Below the pieces are notes generated by a model. The model searched no databases. It saw only the letters and a program-made list of their open reading frames with translations, and had not been told where the DNA came from. The translations under genes and the position numbers were made by a program. 53,490 nt of DNA. Origin: Pseudonocardia lacus. GTDB lineage: Bacteria > Actinomycetota > Actinomycetes > Mycobacteriales > Pseudonocardiaceae. The DNA lies in assembly GCF_018531445.1 (NCBI RefSeq), contig NZ_JAHDTH010000030.1:1-53490 (forward strand), in the 5' to 3' direction. This document shows positions 19,137 to 30,501 of the stretch, piece after piece (within the stretch, counting starts at the first letter, position 1; each line of letters begins with the position of its first letter).

Positions 19137-19556
19137 CTAGCCGGGCAGGCCGTTCAGGAAGGACCCGGGGCCGGTGGTGCCGGCGCCGGCGGCTTCGACG
19201 CGCGTCCGCAGGTCCCGGTCGGCGGTGACGACCACCCGCTCCTGGCCGTCGAGCAGGGTGACGAGTTCGATGATCGCGGAGTCGCCGTCGCGTTCCGCGC
19301 GGACGACGTCGAGGCGGGAGTGCGCGGGCAGGTCGTCCGCGCGGGCCGCCTCGCCCTCCAGCACCAGGTGCACCCGCAGCTGCCGGTCCTCCGGCTGGCC
19401 GAGGGACACGGCCAGCACGCTGGTGTCGGTGCTCAGCAGGGCGACCAGGCTGCCGGCGAGGCGGCGGGCGGCGCCCCGGCGGTCGCGCCACCAGCCGTCG
19501 GGGCGGGAGCCGACGACGTTGGCCCCGTCGACGACGACGTGCAGTTCGATGTCCAC
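19137..19556 (-). CDS. NYN/PIN-like domain protein, probable RNase-fold
   Basis: 139 aa. N-terminal HVVVDGANVVGSR carries the first acidic residue of the PIN/NYN fold; a WWRDRRGAARRLAGSL helix follows, then RLDVVRAERDGDSAIIELV and VVTADRDLRTRVEAAGA, which supply the other expected acidic positions. This supports a metal-dependent nuclease fold related to YacP-like NYN proteins; activity and substrate are unknown. GTG 19556 lies 17 nt after pgl in the same direction, so it is probably the last gene of the pentose-phosphate operon. Confidence 0.7.
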   Translation of the reverse strand: MDIELHVVVDGANVVGSRPDGWWRDRRGAARRLAGSLVALLSTDTSVLAVSLGQPEDRQLRVHLVLEGEAARADDLPAHSRLDVVRAERDGDSAIIELVTLLDGQERVVVTADRDLRTRVEAAGAGTTGPGSFLNGLPG

Positions 19557-19573
19557 GACAGGAGCCGGCCGCG

Positions 19574-20353
19574 TCAGGCGATGTGCGGGACGAGGTCGCG
19601 GGGCAGCTTGGCGGCGGCGGCCCGGTCGAGCAGCCAGCGGGTGCGGCGGCGGCCGGTGGCGCCGGCCACCGGGATCGCCACCTCGCCCGCGCCGCCCAGC
19701 GCCATGGCCACCGCGGCCGCCTTGGCCTCACCGGTGGTGATGACCCAGACCTCGGCGGCGGTGCGGATCGCCGGCAGGGTCAGCGACACCCGGGTGGGCG
19801 GGGGCTTCGGGCAGCCGTGGACGGCCACGACCGAGCGCTCGGTCTCGTAGACGGCGGGGGAGTGCGGGAAGACCGACGCCGTGTGGCCCTCGCCGCCCAT
19901 TCCCAGCATCAGGACGTCGAACGACGGCACGGGGCCGTGGTCCTCCGGGCGGGCCGCCTTGCGCAGCAGCGCCGCGTACTCCTCGGCCGCCGCTTCCGCC
20001 CCGCTCGGGCCGGTGCCGGTGTCGGCGCCCATGGGGAAGACCTTGGCCGGGTCGACCGGGACGTGGTCGAGCAGGGCCTCGCGCGCCTGGGTCTCGTTGC
20101 GCTCCGGGTGTCCGGGCGGCAGGAAGCGCTCGTCGCCCCAGTAGAACTCGACGCGGCCCCAGTCGACGGCGTCGCGGGCGACGGTGGCCCGGATCTGCTC
20201 CAGCATGGCGATACCGACGCCGCCGCCGGTCAGCACGACCTTGGGCGTGTTGCCGGTGGCCTGCAGGTCGACCAGGCGGGTGATCAGCCGCGCGGCCGCG
20301 GCGGCCGCCAGCACGTCGGGGTGCGCGTGGACGGCGATGTCCGGCGTCGGCAT
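19574..20353 (-). CDS. pgl: 6-phosphogluconolactonase
   Basis: Hydrolyses 6-phosphogluconolactone, the product of Zwf. 259 aa; motifs KVVLTGGGVGIAMLEQI, VEFYWGDERFLPPGHPERN, FDVLMLGMGGEGHTASVFPH and RVSLTLPAIRTAAEVWV. Two starts compete. ATG 20353 has GGGAGGGGAG 8 nt upstream and gives the normal N terminus PTPDIAVHAHPDVLA; ATG 20404 overlaps the opcA stop as ATGA and would add 17 residues. I prefer 20353. Downstream of opcA in the minus-strand pentose-phosphate operon. Confidence 0.93.
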   Translation of the reverse strand: MPTPDIAVHAHPDVLAAAAAARLITRLVDLQATGNTPKVVLTGGGVGIAMLEQIRATVARDAVDWGRVEFYWGDERFLPPGHPERNETQAREALLDHVPVDPAKVFPMGADTGTGPSGAEAAAEEYAALLRKAARPEDHGPVPSFDVLMLGMGGEGHTASVFPHSPAVYETERSVVAVHGCPKPPPTRVSLTLPAIRTAAEVWVITTGEAKAAAVAMALGGAGEVAIPVAGATGRRRTRWLLDRAAAAKLPRDLVPHIA

Positions 20354-20400
20354 GCCCGCTCTCCCCTCCCCGGTCGCCCTCTCGGTCGCCGGAGTGCCCG

Positions 20401-21366
20401 TCATCGGCTGGTCGTCAGCGTCGGCGCGGGGACCGGGTCGTCGATGTGCTCGACGCGGTCGATCCCGGCCAGCGAGGCCCCGTAGATCTCGTCGGGGTCC
20501 AGCCGGCGCAGCTCCTCGGCGAGGCAGTCTCGCACCTCGCGGCGGGCCAGCGCGACCAGCCGGTCGGGTTGTCCCGGCTGGCTGAGCCGCCCGACGCGGC
20601 CGTCCGGGCGCACCAGCTCGACCGGCCCGGAGGCGCGCTCCAGGCGCACCGAGACCATGCCCTTGCCGGTGGTGGCGGGGTGGCGCTCGACGGTGGTGCC
20701 CAGCCGGACCGCGAGCCAGCCGGCCAGCAGGTCGGCGGAGGGCGAGACCCGCTCGCCCACGACCGTCACGTGGGTGACGTCCTCGAAGGGCGGGGCGTCC
20801 AGGGCCGTGGCCAGCAGCGCCCGCCAGAACGTCAGCCGCGACCAGGCGAGGTCGGTGTCGCCCGCGCGGTGCCCGGCCCGGCGCTGCGCGAGCGCGGCGA
20901 CGGGGTCGGGGCAGGCCAGGGCGTCGGTGATGCGGCGCTGGGCCAGCCGGCCCACCTCGTCCTCGGCGGGCACGTCCGGCGCCTCGCCCGGCCACCACGC
21001 CACGACCGGCGCGTCGGGCAGCAGCAGCGGCATGACCATGCCGGCCGCGGCGCCGTTGTCGGCGAGCGCGCCGTAGCCGCGCAGCACGATCACCTCGCTG
21101 GCGCCGGCGTCGCCGCCGACCCGGATCTGGGCGTCCAGCCGGGGCGCGGCCTCGCGGTACCCCCGGGCCAGCACGATCACCCGGCACGGGTGCTCGCGGC
21201 TGGCCTCGTTGGCGGCGTCGATGGCGTCCTCGGTGGTGCCCCCGTCGTCGGTGATGATCACCAGGGTGAGCACCCGGCCCAGGGCCAGCACGCCGCCGCT
21301 CTCGCGCAGCTGCACCAGCTTCTTGTTGACCTTCGAGATGTTCGTCGAGGGCAGGTCGACGATCAT
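20401..21366 (-). CDS. opcA: Glucose-6-phosphate dehydrogenase assembly protein OpcA
   Basis: Needed for assembly and activation of Zwf in cyanobacteria and actinobacteria. 321 aa; starts MIVDLPSTNISKVNKKLVQL, the typical actinobacterial N terminus, and contains VIITDDGGTTEDAIDAANEA, PCRVIVLARG, VVAWWPGEAPDVPAED and a C-terminal CLAEELRRLDPDEIYG. Sits between zwf and pgl, its usual place. 40 nt after zwf. Confidence 0.95.
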   Translation of the reverse strand: MIVDLPSTNISKVNKKLVQLRESGGVLALGRVLTLVIITDDGGTTEDAIDAANEASREHPCRVIVLARGYREAAPRLDAQIRVGGDAGASEVIVLRGYGALADNGAAAGMVMPLLLPDAPVVAWWPGEAPDVPAEDEVGRLAQRRITDALACPDPVAALAQRRAGHRAGDTDLAWSRLTFWRALLATALDAPPFEDVTHVTVVGERVSPSADLLAGWLAVRLGTTVERHPATTGKGMVSVRLERASGPVELVRPDGRVGRLSQPGQPDRLVALARREVRDCLAEELRRLDPDEIYGASLAGIDRVEHIDDPVPAPTLTTSR

Positions 21367-21406
21367 GGTCGGCTCCTTGCGGTACGCGCGGTGGTGATCG
21401 GGGCGC

Positions 21407-22957
21407 TCACGGACGGCGCCAGGTGCGCCCGGTGCGGGCCAGCATGCGGTTGGCCGACTCCGGGCCCCAGCTGCCGGCGGGGTAGGGGTCGGGACCGGCG
21501 TCCTGGGCGGCCCAGTGCTCGATCACCGGGTCGAGGATCTCCCAGGAGCGCTCGACCTCCTCGTTGACCGGGAACAGCGACGGCTCCCCGAGCAGCACGT
21601 CGAGGATGAGCCGCTCGTAGGCCTCGGGGGAGGCCTCGGTGAACGCGGTGCCGTAGCCGAAGTCCATGGTGACGTCGCGGACCTCCATCTGGCTGCCCGG
21701 CACCTTCGACCCGAACCGCATGGTGACGCCCTCGTCGGGCTGGACCCGCACGACGATCGCGTTCTGCCCGAGCTCCTCGGTCATCGTGGAGTCGAACGGC
21801 AGGTGCGGGGCGCGCTTGAAGATGATCGCGATCTCGGTGACCCGGCGGCCCAGCCGCTTGCCGGTGCGCAGGTAGAACGGGACGCCCGCCCACCGCCGGG
21901 TGGCGACCTCGCAGGTGATGGCGGCGTAGGTCTCGGTGCGGGACTCGGGGTCGAAGCCCTCCTCCTGCTTGAGCCCGCGCACCTTCTCGCCGCCCTGCCA
22001 GCCGCCCTCGTACTGCCCGCGCGCCGTCGTCTCCTCCAGCGGGCCCACCAGCTTGGTGGCGTTGAGCACCTTGATCTTCTCGGCGCGCAGCTCGTCGGAG
22101 GAGAACGCGACCGGCTCCTCCATCGCGGTGAACGCCAGCAGCTGCAGCAGGTGGTTCTGGATGACGTCGCGGGCCGCGCCGATGCCGTCGTAGTAGCCGG
22201 CGCGCCCGCCCAGCCCGATGTCCTCGGCCATGGTGATCTGCACCTGGTCGATGTAGTGGGCGTTCCAGATCGGCTCGAAGAGCTGGTTGGCGAAGCGCAT
22301 CGCCAGCACGTTCTGCACCGTCTCCTTGCCGAGGTAGTGGTCGATGCGGAACACCGAGTCCTCGGGGAAGACGTCGTTGACGATCGCGTTGAGCTCGCGC
22401 GCGGACTGCAGGTCGTGGCCGAACGGCTTCTCGATCACGACCCGGCGCCACTGGTCGCCGTTCTGCGCCGACAGGCCCGAGCGGGCCAGCTGCTTGCACA
22501 CCACCGGGAACGCGCCGGGCGGGATCGACAGGTAGAAGGCGTGGTTGCCGCCGGTGCCGCGGACCCGGTCGAGGTCGCGGACGGTCTTCTCCAGCTGGTC
22601 GAACGACGCGTCGTCGTCGAAGCTGCCGGGCACGAACCGGAAGCCCTCGGCGAGGCGGTCCCACACCGACTGCCGGAACGGGGTGCGGGCGTGCTCGCGC
22701 ACCGCCTCGTAGACCACGTTGCCGAAGTCCTGGTCGGCCCAGTCGCGGCGGGCGAAGCCGGTCAGCGCGAAGCCCGGCGGCAGCAGCCCGCGGTTGGCCA
22801 GGTCGTAGATGGCCGGCATCAGCTTCTTGCGGGACAGGTCGCCGGTCACGCCGAAGATGACCAGGCCGCAGGGCCCCGCGATCCGCGGGAGCCGCTTGTC
22901 GCGCGGGTCGCGCAGCGGGTTCGCCCACCGCGCCGCCCCGGTCGTGCTGACGCTCAT
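21407..22957 (-). CDS. zwf: Glucose-6-phosphate 1-dehydrogenase
   Basis: Oxidises glucose 6-phosphate to 6-phosphogluconolactone, generating NADPH. 516 aa. Coenzyme motif CGLVIFGVTGDLSRKKLMPA; catalytic signature FRIDHYLGKETVQN; substrate loop VIEKPFGHDLQSA; C-terminal WEILDPVIEHWA. ATG 22957 is preceded by AGGAGAA and gives the expected start MSVSTTGAARWANPLRDPR; the open frame further upstream to 23215 is antisense-like to pgi and not family-related. The 103-bp gap after pgi is unusually A+T-rich and contains short ACATCA/CAGCGAC repeats but no gene. Confidence 0.97.
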   Translation of the reverse strand: MSVSTTGAARWANPLRDPRDKRLPRIAGPCGLVIFGVTGDLSRKKLMPAIYDLANRGLLPPGFALTGFARRDWADQDFGNVVYEAVREHARTPFRQSVWDRLAEGFRFVPGSFDDDASFDQLEKTVRDLDRVRGTGGNHAFYLSIPPGAFPVVCKQLARSGLSAQNGDQWRRVVIEKPFGHDLQSARELNAIVNDVFPEDSVFRIDHYLGKETVQNVLAMRFANQLFEPIWNAHYIDQVQITMAEDIGLGGRAGYYDGIGAARDVIQNHLLQLLAFTAMEEPVAFSSDELRAEKIKVLNATKLVGPLEETTARGQYEGGWQGGEKVRGLKQEEGFDPESRTETYAAITCEVATRRWAGVPFYLRTGKRLGRRVTEIAIIFKRAPHLPFDSTMTEELGQNAIVVRVQPDEGVTMRFGSKVPGSQMEVRDVTMDFGYGTAFTEASPEAYERLILDVLLGEPSLFPVNEEVERSWEILDPVIEHWAAQDAGPDPYPAGSWGPESANRMLARTGRTWRRP

Positions 22958-23060
22958 CGTTCTCCTCGGTTGTGCGTCACGAACGTCGCTGTCGCTCTTG
23001 ATGTTGCTGGTGATGTCGCTGTTGATCTCGTTGGCGGTGGGTGGGCCCGGTCCCGGCGCT

Positions 23061-24635
23061 TCAGAGCTCCTGGACGGCCTTGGCCAGGGTGACCAGGCCG
23101 GCGATCCGGTCGACGAGGTGCAGGCGCAGTACGCGGCGACCAGCCGCGACCAGCGCCGCGGCGTCCGCGTCGGCCATCGCCTCCTGCCGCTCACCCAGCT
23201 CCTCCGGCCGCTCACCCGGTTCCGCCGCGGCCCCGGTCAGCTGGCAGACCACCGGGGTGCCCGGACCGCCCCTGTCGTACTGGCCGGTGCCGGCCAGGCA
23301 GCGCGGCGCCCACCCGAAGGTGGTGGTCAACCCGGTGCGGCGGGCCAGCTCCAGTCGCAGCACCGCGGCGGAGGCGTCGCTCTCCCGGTCAAGATAGGCG
23401 TGCACGGCCAGGTGGGAGGGCGCCGTGCCGGACGGGTCGACGAGCGCACGCAGCGCGTCGGCGACCGTGTGCGCGCCGTCGGGGAGCCAGCTCCCGCCGC
23501 GCACCGCGACGGCGCCGTCGACGAAGCCGTCGCCGAGCGCGGACCCGGCGTCGGCGGAGGGTCCGGCCGCGCCGGGGCGATCGGTGGGGTCGACGGCGAG
23601 CAGGTGCGCGGCCACCGCCACGGCGCGCTGCCAGAGCAGCACCTGCCCGACGGCCGAGCCCTCGGTGCGCAGCCCCGGCCCGCCGTCGGTGCGCTCGACG
23701 AGCGCCGGTGTCGTCCCCGCCCCGGACACGGGCCCGGCGAGCTCGATGGCCAGCGCGTCGGACGGGACGCCCGCCGAGCGGACGAGGTCGGCCAGCGGCG
23801 CGTCGGGGTCGTCCAGCCGGACCGCCAGCGGTCCGCGCCCGCCCTTGCCCAGGCCGCCGGCGACCAGTTCGGTGGCGTACTCCACCAGCGCCGGGGTGCC
23901 GGTGAGCGCGACGACGGGGGCCGCGGCCAGCAGGGCTCCCAGCACGAGTGCCGGGTTGTCGGGCGCGTCCTCGGCCAGCGCGGCCGCGGCCAGGTCGGCC
24001 CCGGCCAGCAGGACGCCGATGTCGGCGCCGGCGAGGCCGGCGGGCACGAGCGTGTACGCGCTGAGCGACGACCACAGCCCGGACACGTCCGGAGGGCCGG
24101 CGAGCAGCGCGGACCCCCCGGCCCGGCGGGCCAGCGGCCCGCCCGGGACGTCGACCAGGACGCTGTGCCGCTCGGCGGGCAGGCCCTCGCGGACCAGCGC
24201 CTCGGTCACCACCTCGTGCACCAGCGTGACGGAGCCGGCCTCGGCCGCGGTCGCGCCCGGCGGCAGGACGGTGACCAGCGCGGTGGTGTCGAGGTCGCCG
24301 GCCACCACCTCGGCAACCGACTCCGGGTCGGCCGTGTCCAGCACGACGAGCCCGGTGCCGGGCGCCGTGCCCACGCCGAGCCCCTCGACCGCCACCCCGA
24401 CACCGGCCGTGGTCACCAGCACGACCCGGCGCAGGCCGGCCACCCGCAGGGTCTCCCCGACCGCGGCCACCGCACCGACCATCGGCCGGGCGGTGCGCGC
24501 GGCCCCGACCCAGCCCGGCCAGGCGGCGGTCGGCCACAGCGAGACGTCGCCCACGGCGAGGCGGCTCGCGACGGAGCCGCCCACCAGGTCGGACACGACC
24601 CCGGTGGGCGGCTCGGGCACGCTCGGTCGGCTCAC
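23061..24635 (-). CDS. pgi: Glucose-6-phosphate isomerase, divergent form
   Basis: Expected to convert fructose 6-phosphate to glucose 6-phosphate, returning carbon to Zwf. 524 aa, far from the classical enzyme: the Pgi signature GGRFSLWSSVG is reduced to DVSGLWSSLSAYTLVPAG. The C-terminal third keeps GWAPRCLAGTGQYDRGGP, matching the segment conserved in the isomerase half of tal-pgi fusion proteins. Position between tal and zwf supports the call. The sequence is very Ala/Gly/Val/Leu-rich. Another isomerase gene elsewhere in the genome cannot be excluded. Confidence 0.8.
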   Translation of the reverse strand: MSRPSVPEPPTGVVSDLVGGSVASRLAVGDVSLWPTAAWPGWVGAARTARPMVGAVAAVGETLRVAGLRRVVLVTTAGVGVAVEGLGVGTAPGTGLVVLDTADPESVAEVVAGDLDTTALVTVLPPGATAAEAGSVTLVHEVVTEALVREGLPAERHSVLVDVPGGPLARRAGGSALLAGPPDVSGLWSSLSAYTLVPAGLAGADIGVLLAGADLAAAALAEDAPDNPALVLGALLAAAPVVALTGTPALVEYATELVAGGLGKGGRGPLAVRLDDPDAPLADLVRSAGVPSDALAIELAGPVSGAGTTPALVERTDGGPGLRTEGSAVGQVLLWQRAVAVAAHLLAVDPTDRPGAAGPSADAGSALGDGFVDGAVAVRGGSWLPDGAHTVADALRALVDPSGTAPSHLAVHAYLDRESDASAAVLRLELARRTGLTTTFGWAPRCLAGTGQYDRGGPGTPVVCQLTGAAAEPGERPEELGERQEAMADADAAALVAAGRRVLRLHLVDRIAGLVTLAKAVQEL

Positions 24636-24668
24636 CGGGCCGGGCGCGGGAACGGTCGGACCGTCACC

Positions 24669-25778
24669 TCAGCCGGCCGCCTCGAGCTGGCCCTTGACCG
24701 ACTCCTGCAGCTCGGACCAGGACTTCTCGAACTTGTCCACGCCCTCGTTCTCCAGCGCCAGGAAGACGTCGGTGAGGTCGACGCCGACGCGCTCCAGGGC
24801 GTCGAAGACCTCCTGGGCCTCGGCCGCGGTGCCGGTGACCCGGTCGCCCTGGACCTCGCCGTGGTCGGCGAACGCCCTGAGCGTCTTCTCCGGCATCGTG
24901 TTGACCGTGTCGGCCACCACGAGCTCGGTGACGTAGAGGGTGTCGGAGTAGTCGGGGTTCTTCACCCCGGTGGAGGCCCACAGCGGCCGCTGCGCCTTGG
25001 CCCCCAGCTTGACCAGGTTGTCCCAGCGCGCCCCGGTGAACGCCTCCTGGAACGCGGCGTAGGCCAGCCGGGAGTTCGCCACCCCCGCCTTGCCGCGCAG
25101 CGCCAGCGCCTCGTCGGTGCCGATCGCCTCCAGCCGCTTGTCGATCTCGGAGTCGACCCGGGAGACGAAGAAGCTGGCCACCGAGCTGATCCGGGACAGC
25201 TCCTGGCCGTTGGCCGCGGCCTGCTCCAGGCCGTCGAGGTAGGCGCCCATCACGGCGCGGTAGCGCTCCACCGAGAAGATCAGCGTCACGTTCACGCTGA
25301 CGCCCTCGGCCAGCGACTGGGTGATCGCCGGCAGGCCGGCCTCCGTGGCCGGGATCTTGACCAGCAGGTTGGGCCGGTCGACGGCCTTCCACAGGTCGAT
25401 GGCCTGCGCGGTGGTGGCGTCGGTGTCGCGGGCGATGGTCGGGTCGACCTCCAGCGAGACCCGGCCGTCGACGCCGCCGGTGTTCTCCCAGGTGCCGCTG
25501 AACACGTCGCAGGCCTGCTGGACGTCGGCGACGGTGATCTCGCGGATGGCGTCCTCGACGGTGGCGCCGCGCGCGGCGAGCTCGCGCACCTGCTGGTCGT
25601 AGGCGGCGCCGTCGGACAGCGCGCTCGCGAAGATCGTCGGGTTGGTGGTGACGCCGACGACCGAGTAGTCGGTGATGAGCTGCTGCAGGTTGCCGGTCTG
25701 CAGCCGCTCCCGCGACAGGTCGTCGAGCCAGATGGACACGCCGGCCGCGGACAGGGCGGCCAGCCGGTCGTTCGTCAT
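24669..25778 (-). CDS. tal: Transaldolase
   Basis: Transfers a dihydroxyacetone unit between sugar phosphates in the non-oxidative pentose phosphate pathway. 369 aa, normal for the actinobacterial subfamily. N-terminal [29 protein letters not shown], the Schiff-base Lys in [15 protein letters not shown], and [35 protein letters not shown] is also typical. ATG 25778 follows GAAGGGAGAA; 15 nt separates it from tkt. Confidence 0.97.
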   Translation of the reverse strand: MTNDRLAALSAAGVSIWLDDLSRERLQTGNLQQLITDYSVVGVTTNPTIFASALSDGAAYDQQVRELAARGATVEDAIREITVADVQQACDVFSGTWENTGGVDGRVSLEVDPTIARDTDATTAQAIDLWKAVDRPNLLVKIPATEAGLPAITQSLAEGVSVNVTLIFSVERYRAVMGAYLDGLEQAAANGQELSRISSVASFFVSRVDSEIDKRLEAIGTDEALALRGKAGVANSRLAYAAFQEAFTGARWDNLVKLGAKAQRPLWASTGVKNPDYSDTLYVTELVVADTVNTMPEKTLRAFADHGEVQGDRVTGTAAEAQEVFDALERVGVDLTDVFLALENEGVDKFEKSWSELQESVKGQLEAAG

Positions 25779-25793
25779 GGTGGTGTTCTCCCT

Positions 25794-27881
<2,088 letters not shown>

Positions 27882-27949
27882 GGCAACGTTCCCTCGGTCG
27901 GAGTGGGGGTGGCAGGCGGTGCGCGGCGAAGCGCCCGACTCTGCGCGCC

Positions 27950-27955
27950 AGCCTA
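27950..27955 (-). promoter_or_regulatory. Candidate -10 TAGGCT for the tkt operon
   Basis: TAGGCT read on the minus strand, about 68 nt before the tkt start. No clear -35. The 223-bp divergent region 27882-28104 otherwise holds only leader sequence. Confidence 0.4.
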
Positions 27956-28038
27956 GCGACGACGGTCCCCGGCATGTGATCAGCGCGTGACCGTTCATCC
28001 ATCGGCTACCCACCAAGCCCGCACCCCACGCACCGGGC

Positions 28039-28044
28039 TATCAT
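28039..28044 (+). promoter_or_regulatory. Candidate -10 TATCAT for ctaB
   Basis: TATCAT lies about 60 nt before GTG 28105; a GAGGTAG ribosome site follows near 28094. Confidence 0.4.
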
Positions 28045-28104
28045 CGACAAGCCGTAGAACACCGCCGTTGCGACGTTCCCACCACAGTCTTTGCGAGGTA
28101 GCCG

Positions 28105-29064
28105 GTGACCGTTCCCGTGTCCCACGACGAGGCGCCGCGGGCGCGCGTGGAGCGGGGAGCGCGGGCGGCCCTGCTGCGGGCCCGCGACACGGTCGGCGCC
28201 TACCTCGGCCTCACCAAGACCCGCATCATCGAGCAGTTGCTGGTGGTCACGGTGCCGGCGATGTTCCTGGCCGAGCGCGGGGTGCCGTCGGTGTGGCTGA
28301 TTTGCGCCACGTTGCTCGGCGGCGCCGGGTCGGCGGCCAGCGCGCACGCGCTGAACTGCGTCGCCGACGCCGACATCGACGCGGTGATGAAGCGCACCGC
28401 CCGCCGCCCGCTGGCCAAGGGGCGGGTGCCGACGCGGCACGCGCTGGTCTTCGGCCTGGTGCTCGGCGCGGTGTCGGCGCTGTGGCTGGCGCTGACCACC
28501 AACCTGCTGGCCGCCGGGCTGTCGGTGGCCGCGATCGCCTTCTACGTGCTCGTCTACACGATGCTGCTCAAGCGGCGCACGTCGCAGAACATCGTCTGGG
28601 GCGGCGCGGCCGGCTGCATGCCGGTGGTCATCGGCTGGGCCGCGGTCACCGGCACGGTGGAGTGGCCAGCCCTGGTGATGTTCGGCGTCATCTTCTTCTG
28701 GACGCCGCCGCACTTCTGGGCGCTGGCCATGCGCTACCGCGAGGACTACGCCGCCGCCGGGGTGCCGATGCTGCCGGTGGTGGCCACGGCCGAGCAGGTG
28801 TCGCGGCGCATCGTCATCTACTCCTGGGTGATGGCCGCGTGGACGCTGCTGCTGGTCCCGGCCACGTCCTGGGTCTACGCCGCGGTCGCGGTGCTCGGTG
28901 GGGCGTACTTCGTGCTGCGCGCGCAGCTGATGCACCGCGCGGTGGTGCGCGGCGTCGACGTGCAGCCCATGCGGCTGTTCCACCTGTCGAACATGTACCT
29001 GTGCGTGCTGTTCGCGGGCATCGCCGTCGACGCCGCGATCGGCCTCCCGCTGCTGTTCTCCTGA
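28105..29064 (+). CDS. ctaB: Protoheme IX farnesyltransferase (heme O synthase)
   Basis: Attaches a farnesyl group to heme B to give heme O, precursor of the heme A of cytochrome aa3 oxidase; polytopic membrane protein of the UbiA family. 319 aa with about eight or nine hydrophobic helices. The prenyl-diphosphate motif [19 protein letters not shown] and the second acidic loop [20 protein letters not shown] are clear. C-terminal ends [19 protein letters not shown] 28105 follows GAGGTAGCCG. Divergent from tkt; the partner enzyme CtaA is encoded at 33636. Confidence 0.96.
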   Translation: MTVPVSHDEAPRARVERGARAALLRARDTVGAYLGLTKTRIIEQLLVVTVPAMFLAERGVPSVWLICATLLGGAGSAASAHALNCVADADIDAVMKRTARRPLAKGRVPTRHALVFGLVLGAVSALWLALTTNLLAAGLSVAAIAFYVLVYTMLLKRRTSQNIVWGGAAGCMPVVIGWAAVTGTVEWPALVMFGVIFFWTPPHFWALAMRYREDYAAAGVPMLPVVATAEQVSRRIVIYSWVMAAWTLLLVPATSWVYAAVAVLGGAYFVLRAQLMHRAVVRGVDVQPMRLFHLSNMYLCVLFAGIAVDAAIGLPLLFS

Positions 29065-29072
29065 CCCGCCCG

Positions 29073-29137
29073 CCGTCGAGAACGAAGTTGTTGTCGAGTG
29101 GACCGGTCCAAAACGACAACAACTTCGTTCTCGACGG
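29073..29137. terminator. Perfect 24-bp hairpin between ctaB and fdhA (family member 2)
   Basis: Arms 29073-29096 and 29114-29137 are perfect inverted repeats; the 17-nt loop contains the palindrome GGACCGGTCC. The outer arm CCGTCGAGAACGA matches the hairpin at 16536. Placed between convergent genes, 3 nt from the fdhA stop codon, so it can end transcription from both sides. Confidence 0.85.
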
Positions 29138-29140
29138 TGG

Positions 29141-30361
29141 TCAGGCGGCCTTCGGGATGAGGCCGTTGGGGTCGAGCACGTACTTCTTCGCGGCGCCCTG
29201 GTCGAAGTCGCGGTAGCCCTGCGGGGCGTCGTCGATGCCGATGACGGTGGCGTTGACGGCCTTCGCGATGTGCGCCTTGTCGTGCAGGATGCTCATCATC
29301 AGCCCGCGGTTGTAGCGCAGCACCGGGCACTGGCCGGTGGTGAACGAGTGGCTCTTGGCCCAGCCCAGGCCCAGGCGCACCTTGAGCGTGCCCTCCTTGG
29401 CGTCGTCGTCGGCGGCGCCGGGGTCGCCGGTGACGTAGAGGCCCGGGATGCCGAGCCGACCGGCCGCGCGGGTGATCGACATGATGCCGTTGAGCACCGC
29501 GGCGGGGGCCTCGGTCGCGCCGGAGCCGTGCCCGGTGGCCTCGAAGCCGACCGCGTCGACCGCGCAGTCCACCTCGTTCACCCCGAGGATCTCGGCGACC
29601 TGGTCCTCCAGGGTGGCGTCCTGGGAGACGTCGATCGTCTCGCAGCCGAACGAGCGGGCCTGGGCCAGCCGGTCGGTGTTGAGGTCGCCGACGATGACCA
29701 CGGCGGCCCCGAGCAGCTGCGCGGAGTACGCCGCGGCCAGCCCGACCGGACCCGCCCCGGCCACGTAGACCGTCGACCCCGTGGTCACCCCGGCCGTGTA
29801 GGCGCCGTGGTAGCCGGTGGGGAAGATGTCCGAGAGCATCGTCAGGTCGAGGATCTTCTCCAGCGCCCGGTCGCGGCTCGGGAACTTGATCAGGTTGAAG
29901 TCGGCGAACGGGACGAGCACGTACTGCGCCTGCCCGCCCTCCCAGCCGCCCATGTCGACGTAGCCGTAGGCCGAGCCCGCGCGGCCCGGGTTGACGTTCA
30001 GGCAGACGCCGGTGTGGCCCTCGCGGCAGTTGCGGCAGCGCCCGCAGGCGATGTTGAACGGGACCGTGCAGATGTCGCCCACGTCGAGGAACTGCACGTC
30101 GCGGCCCTTCTCCACGATCTCGCCGGTGATCTCGTGGCCGAGGGTCTGCCCCGGTGGGGCCGTGGTGCGCCCGCGGACCATGTGCTGGTCGGAGCCGCAG
30201 ATGTTGGTCGAGACCGTGCGCAGGATGACCCCGTGGTCGGCCTGTCGGCTCATCCCGGTCGCCTTCGCCACCTCGGCCGGGATCTCCAGCGTCGGTACGT
30301 CGTGGTCCTCGACCTCGACGACGCCCGGCTCCTTGTACACGACGATCTTGTTGCCGCTCAT
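29141..30361 (-). CDS. fdhA: Glutathione-independent formaldehyde dehydrogenase
   Basis: Zinc- and NAD-dependent alcohol-dehydrogenase-family enzyme that oxidises formaldehyde without added glutathione, as in Pseudomonas putida FDH. 406 aa. Catalytic zinc Cys55 in STNICGSDQHMVRGR with GHE at 75-77; structural zinc Cys106, 109, 112 and 120 (ACGRCRNCREGHTGVC); NAD-binding VAGAGPVGLAAAYSA. The insert NVNPGRAGSAYGYVDMGGW is typical of this subfamily. ATG 30361 has GGAGG upstream; the frame back to 30451 is leader. Follows the S9 peptidase by 140 nt and a hairpin. Confidence 0.93.
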   Translation of the reverse strand: MSGNKIVVYKEPGVVEVEDHDVPTLEIPAEVAKATGMSRQADHGVILRTVSTNICGSDQHMVRGRTTAPPGQTLGHEITGEIVEKGRDVQFLDVGDICTVPFNIACGRCRNCREGHTGVCLNVNPGRAGSAYGYVDMGGWEGGQAQYVLVPFADFNLIKFPSRDRALEKILDLTMLSDIFPTGYHGAYTAGVTTGSTVYVAGAGPVGLAAAYSAQLLGAAVVIVGDLNTDRLAQARSFGCETIDVSQDATLEDQVAEILGVNEVDCAVDAVGFEATGHGSGATEAPAAVLNGIMSITRAAGRLGIPGLYVTGDPGAADDDAKEGTLKVRLGLGWAKSHSFTTGQCPVLRYNRGLMMSILHDKAHIAKAVNATVIGIDDAPQGYRDFDQGAAKKYVLDPNGLIPKAA

Positions 30362-30433
30362 GCGTAACCTCCTCGTCCGACCCGCCCGGCGTACTCGCAT
30401 GCGACGGCGCTCACAACCGGAGCCGCCCGGGTG

Positions 30434-30471
30434 GGTGCATTCGGGCCCCACCCCGCAGGCCCGAACGCACC
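30434..30471 (-). terminator. Hairpin after the S9 peptidase gene
   Basis: GGTGCATTCGGGCC (30434-30447) and GGCCCGAACGCACC (30458-30471) form a 14-bp stem. The one mismatch becomes a G-U pair in minus-strand RNA but an A-C clash on the plus strand, which fits a minus-strand terminator. Confidence 0.75.
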
Positions 30472-30501
30472 TGCACCCCTATCCGGTCGACCAGGTGCGC
30501 G

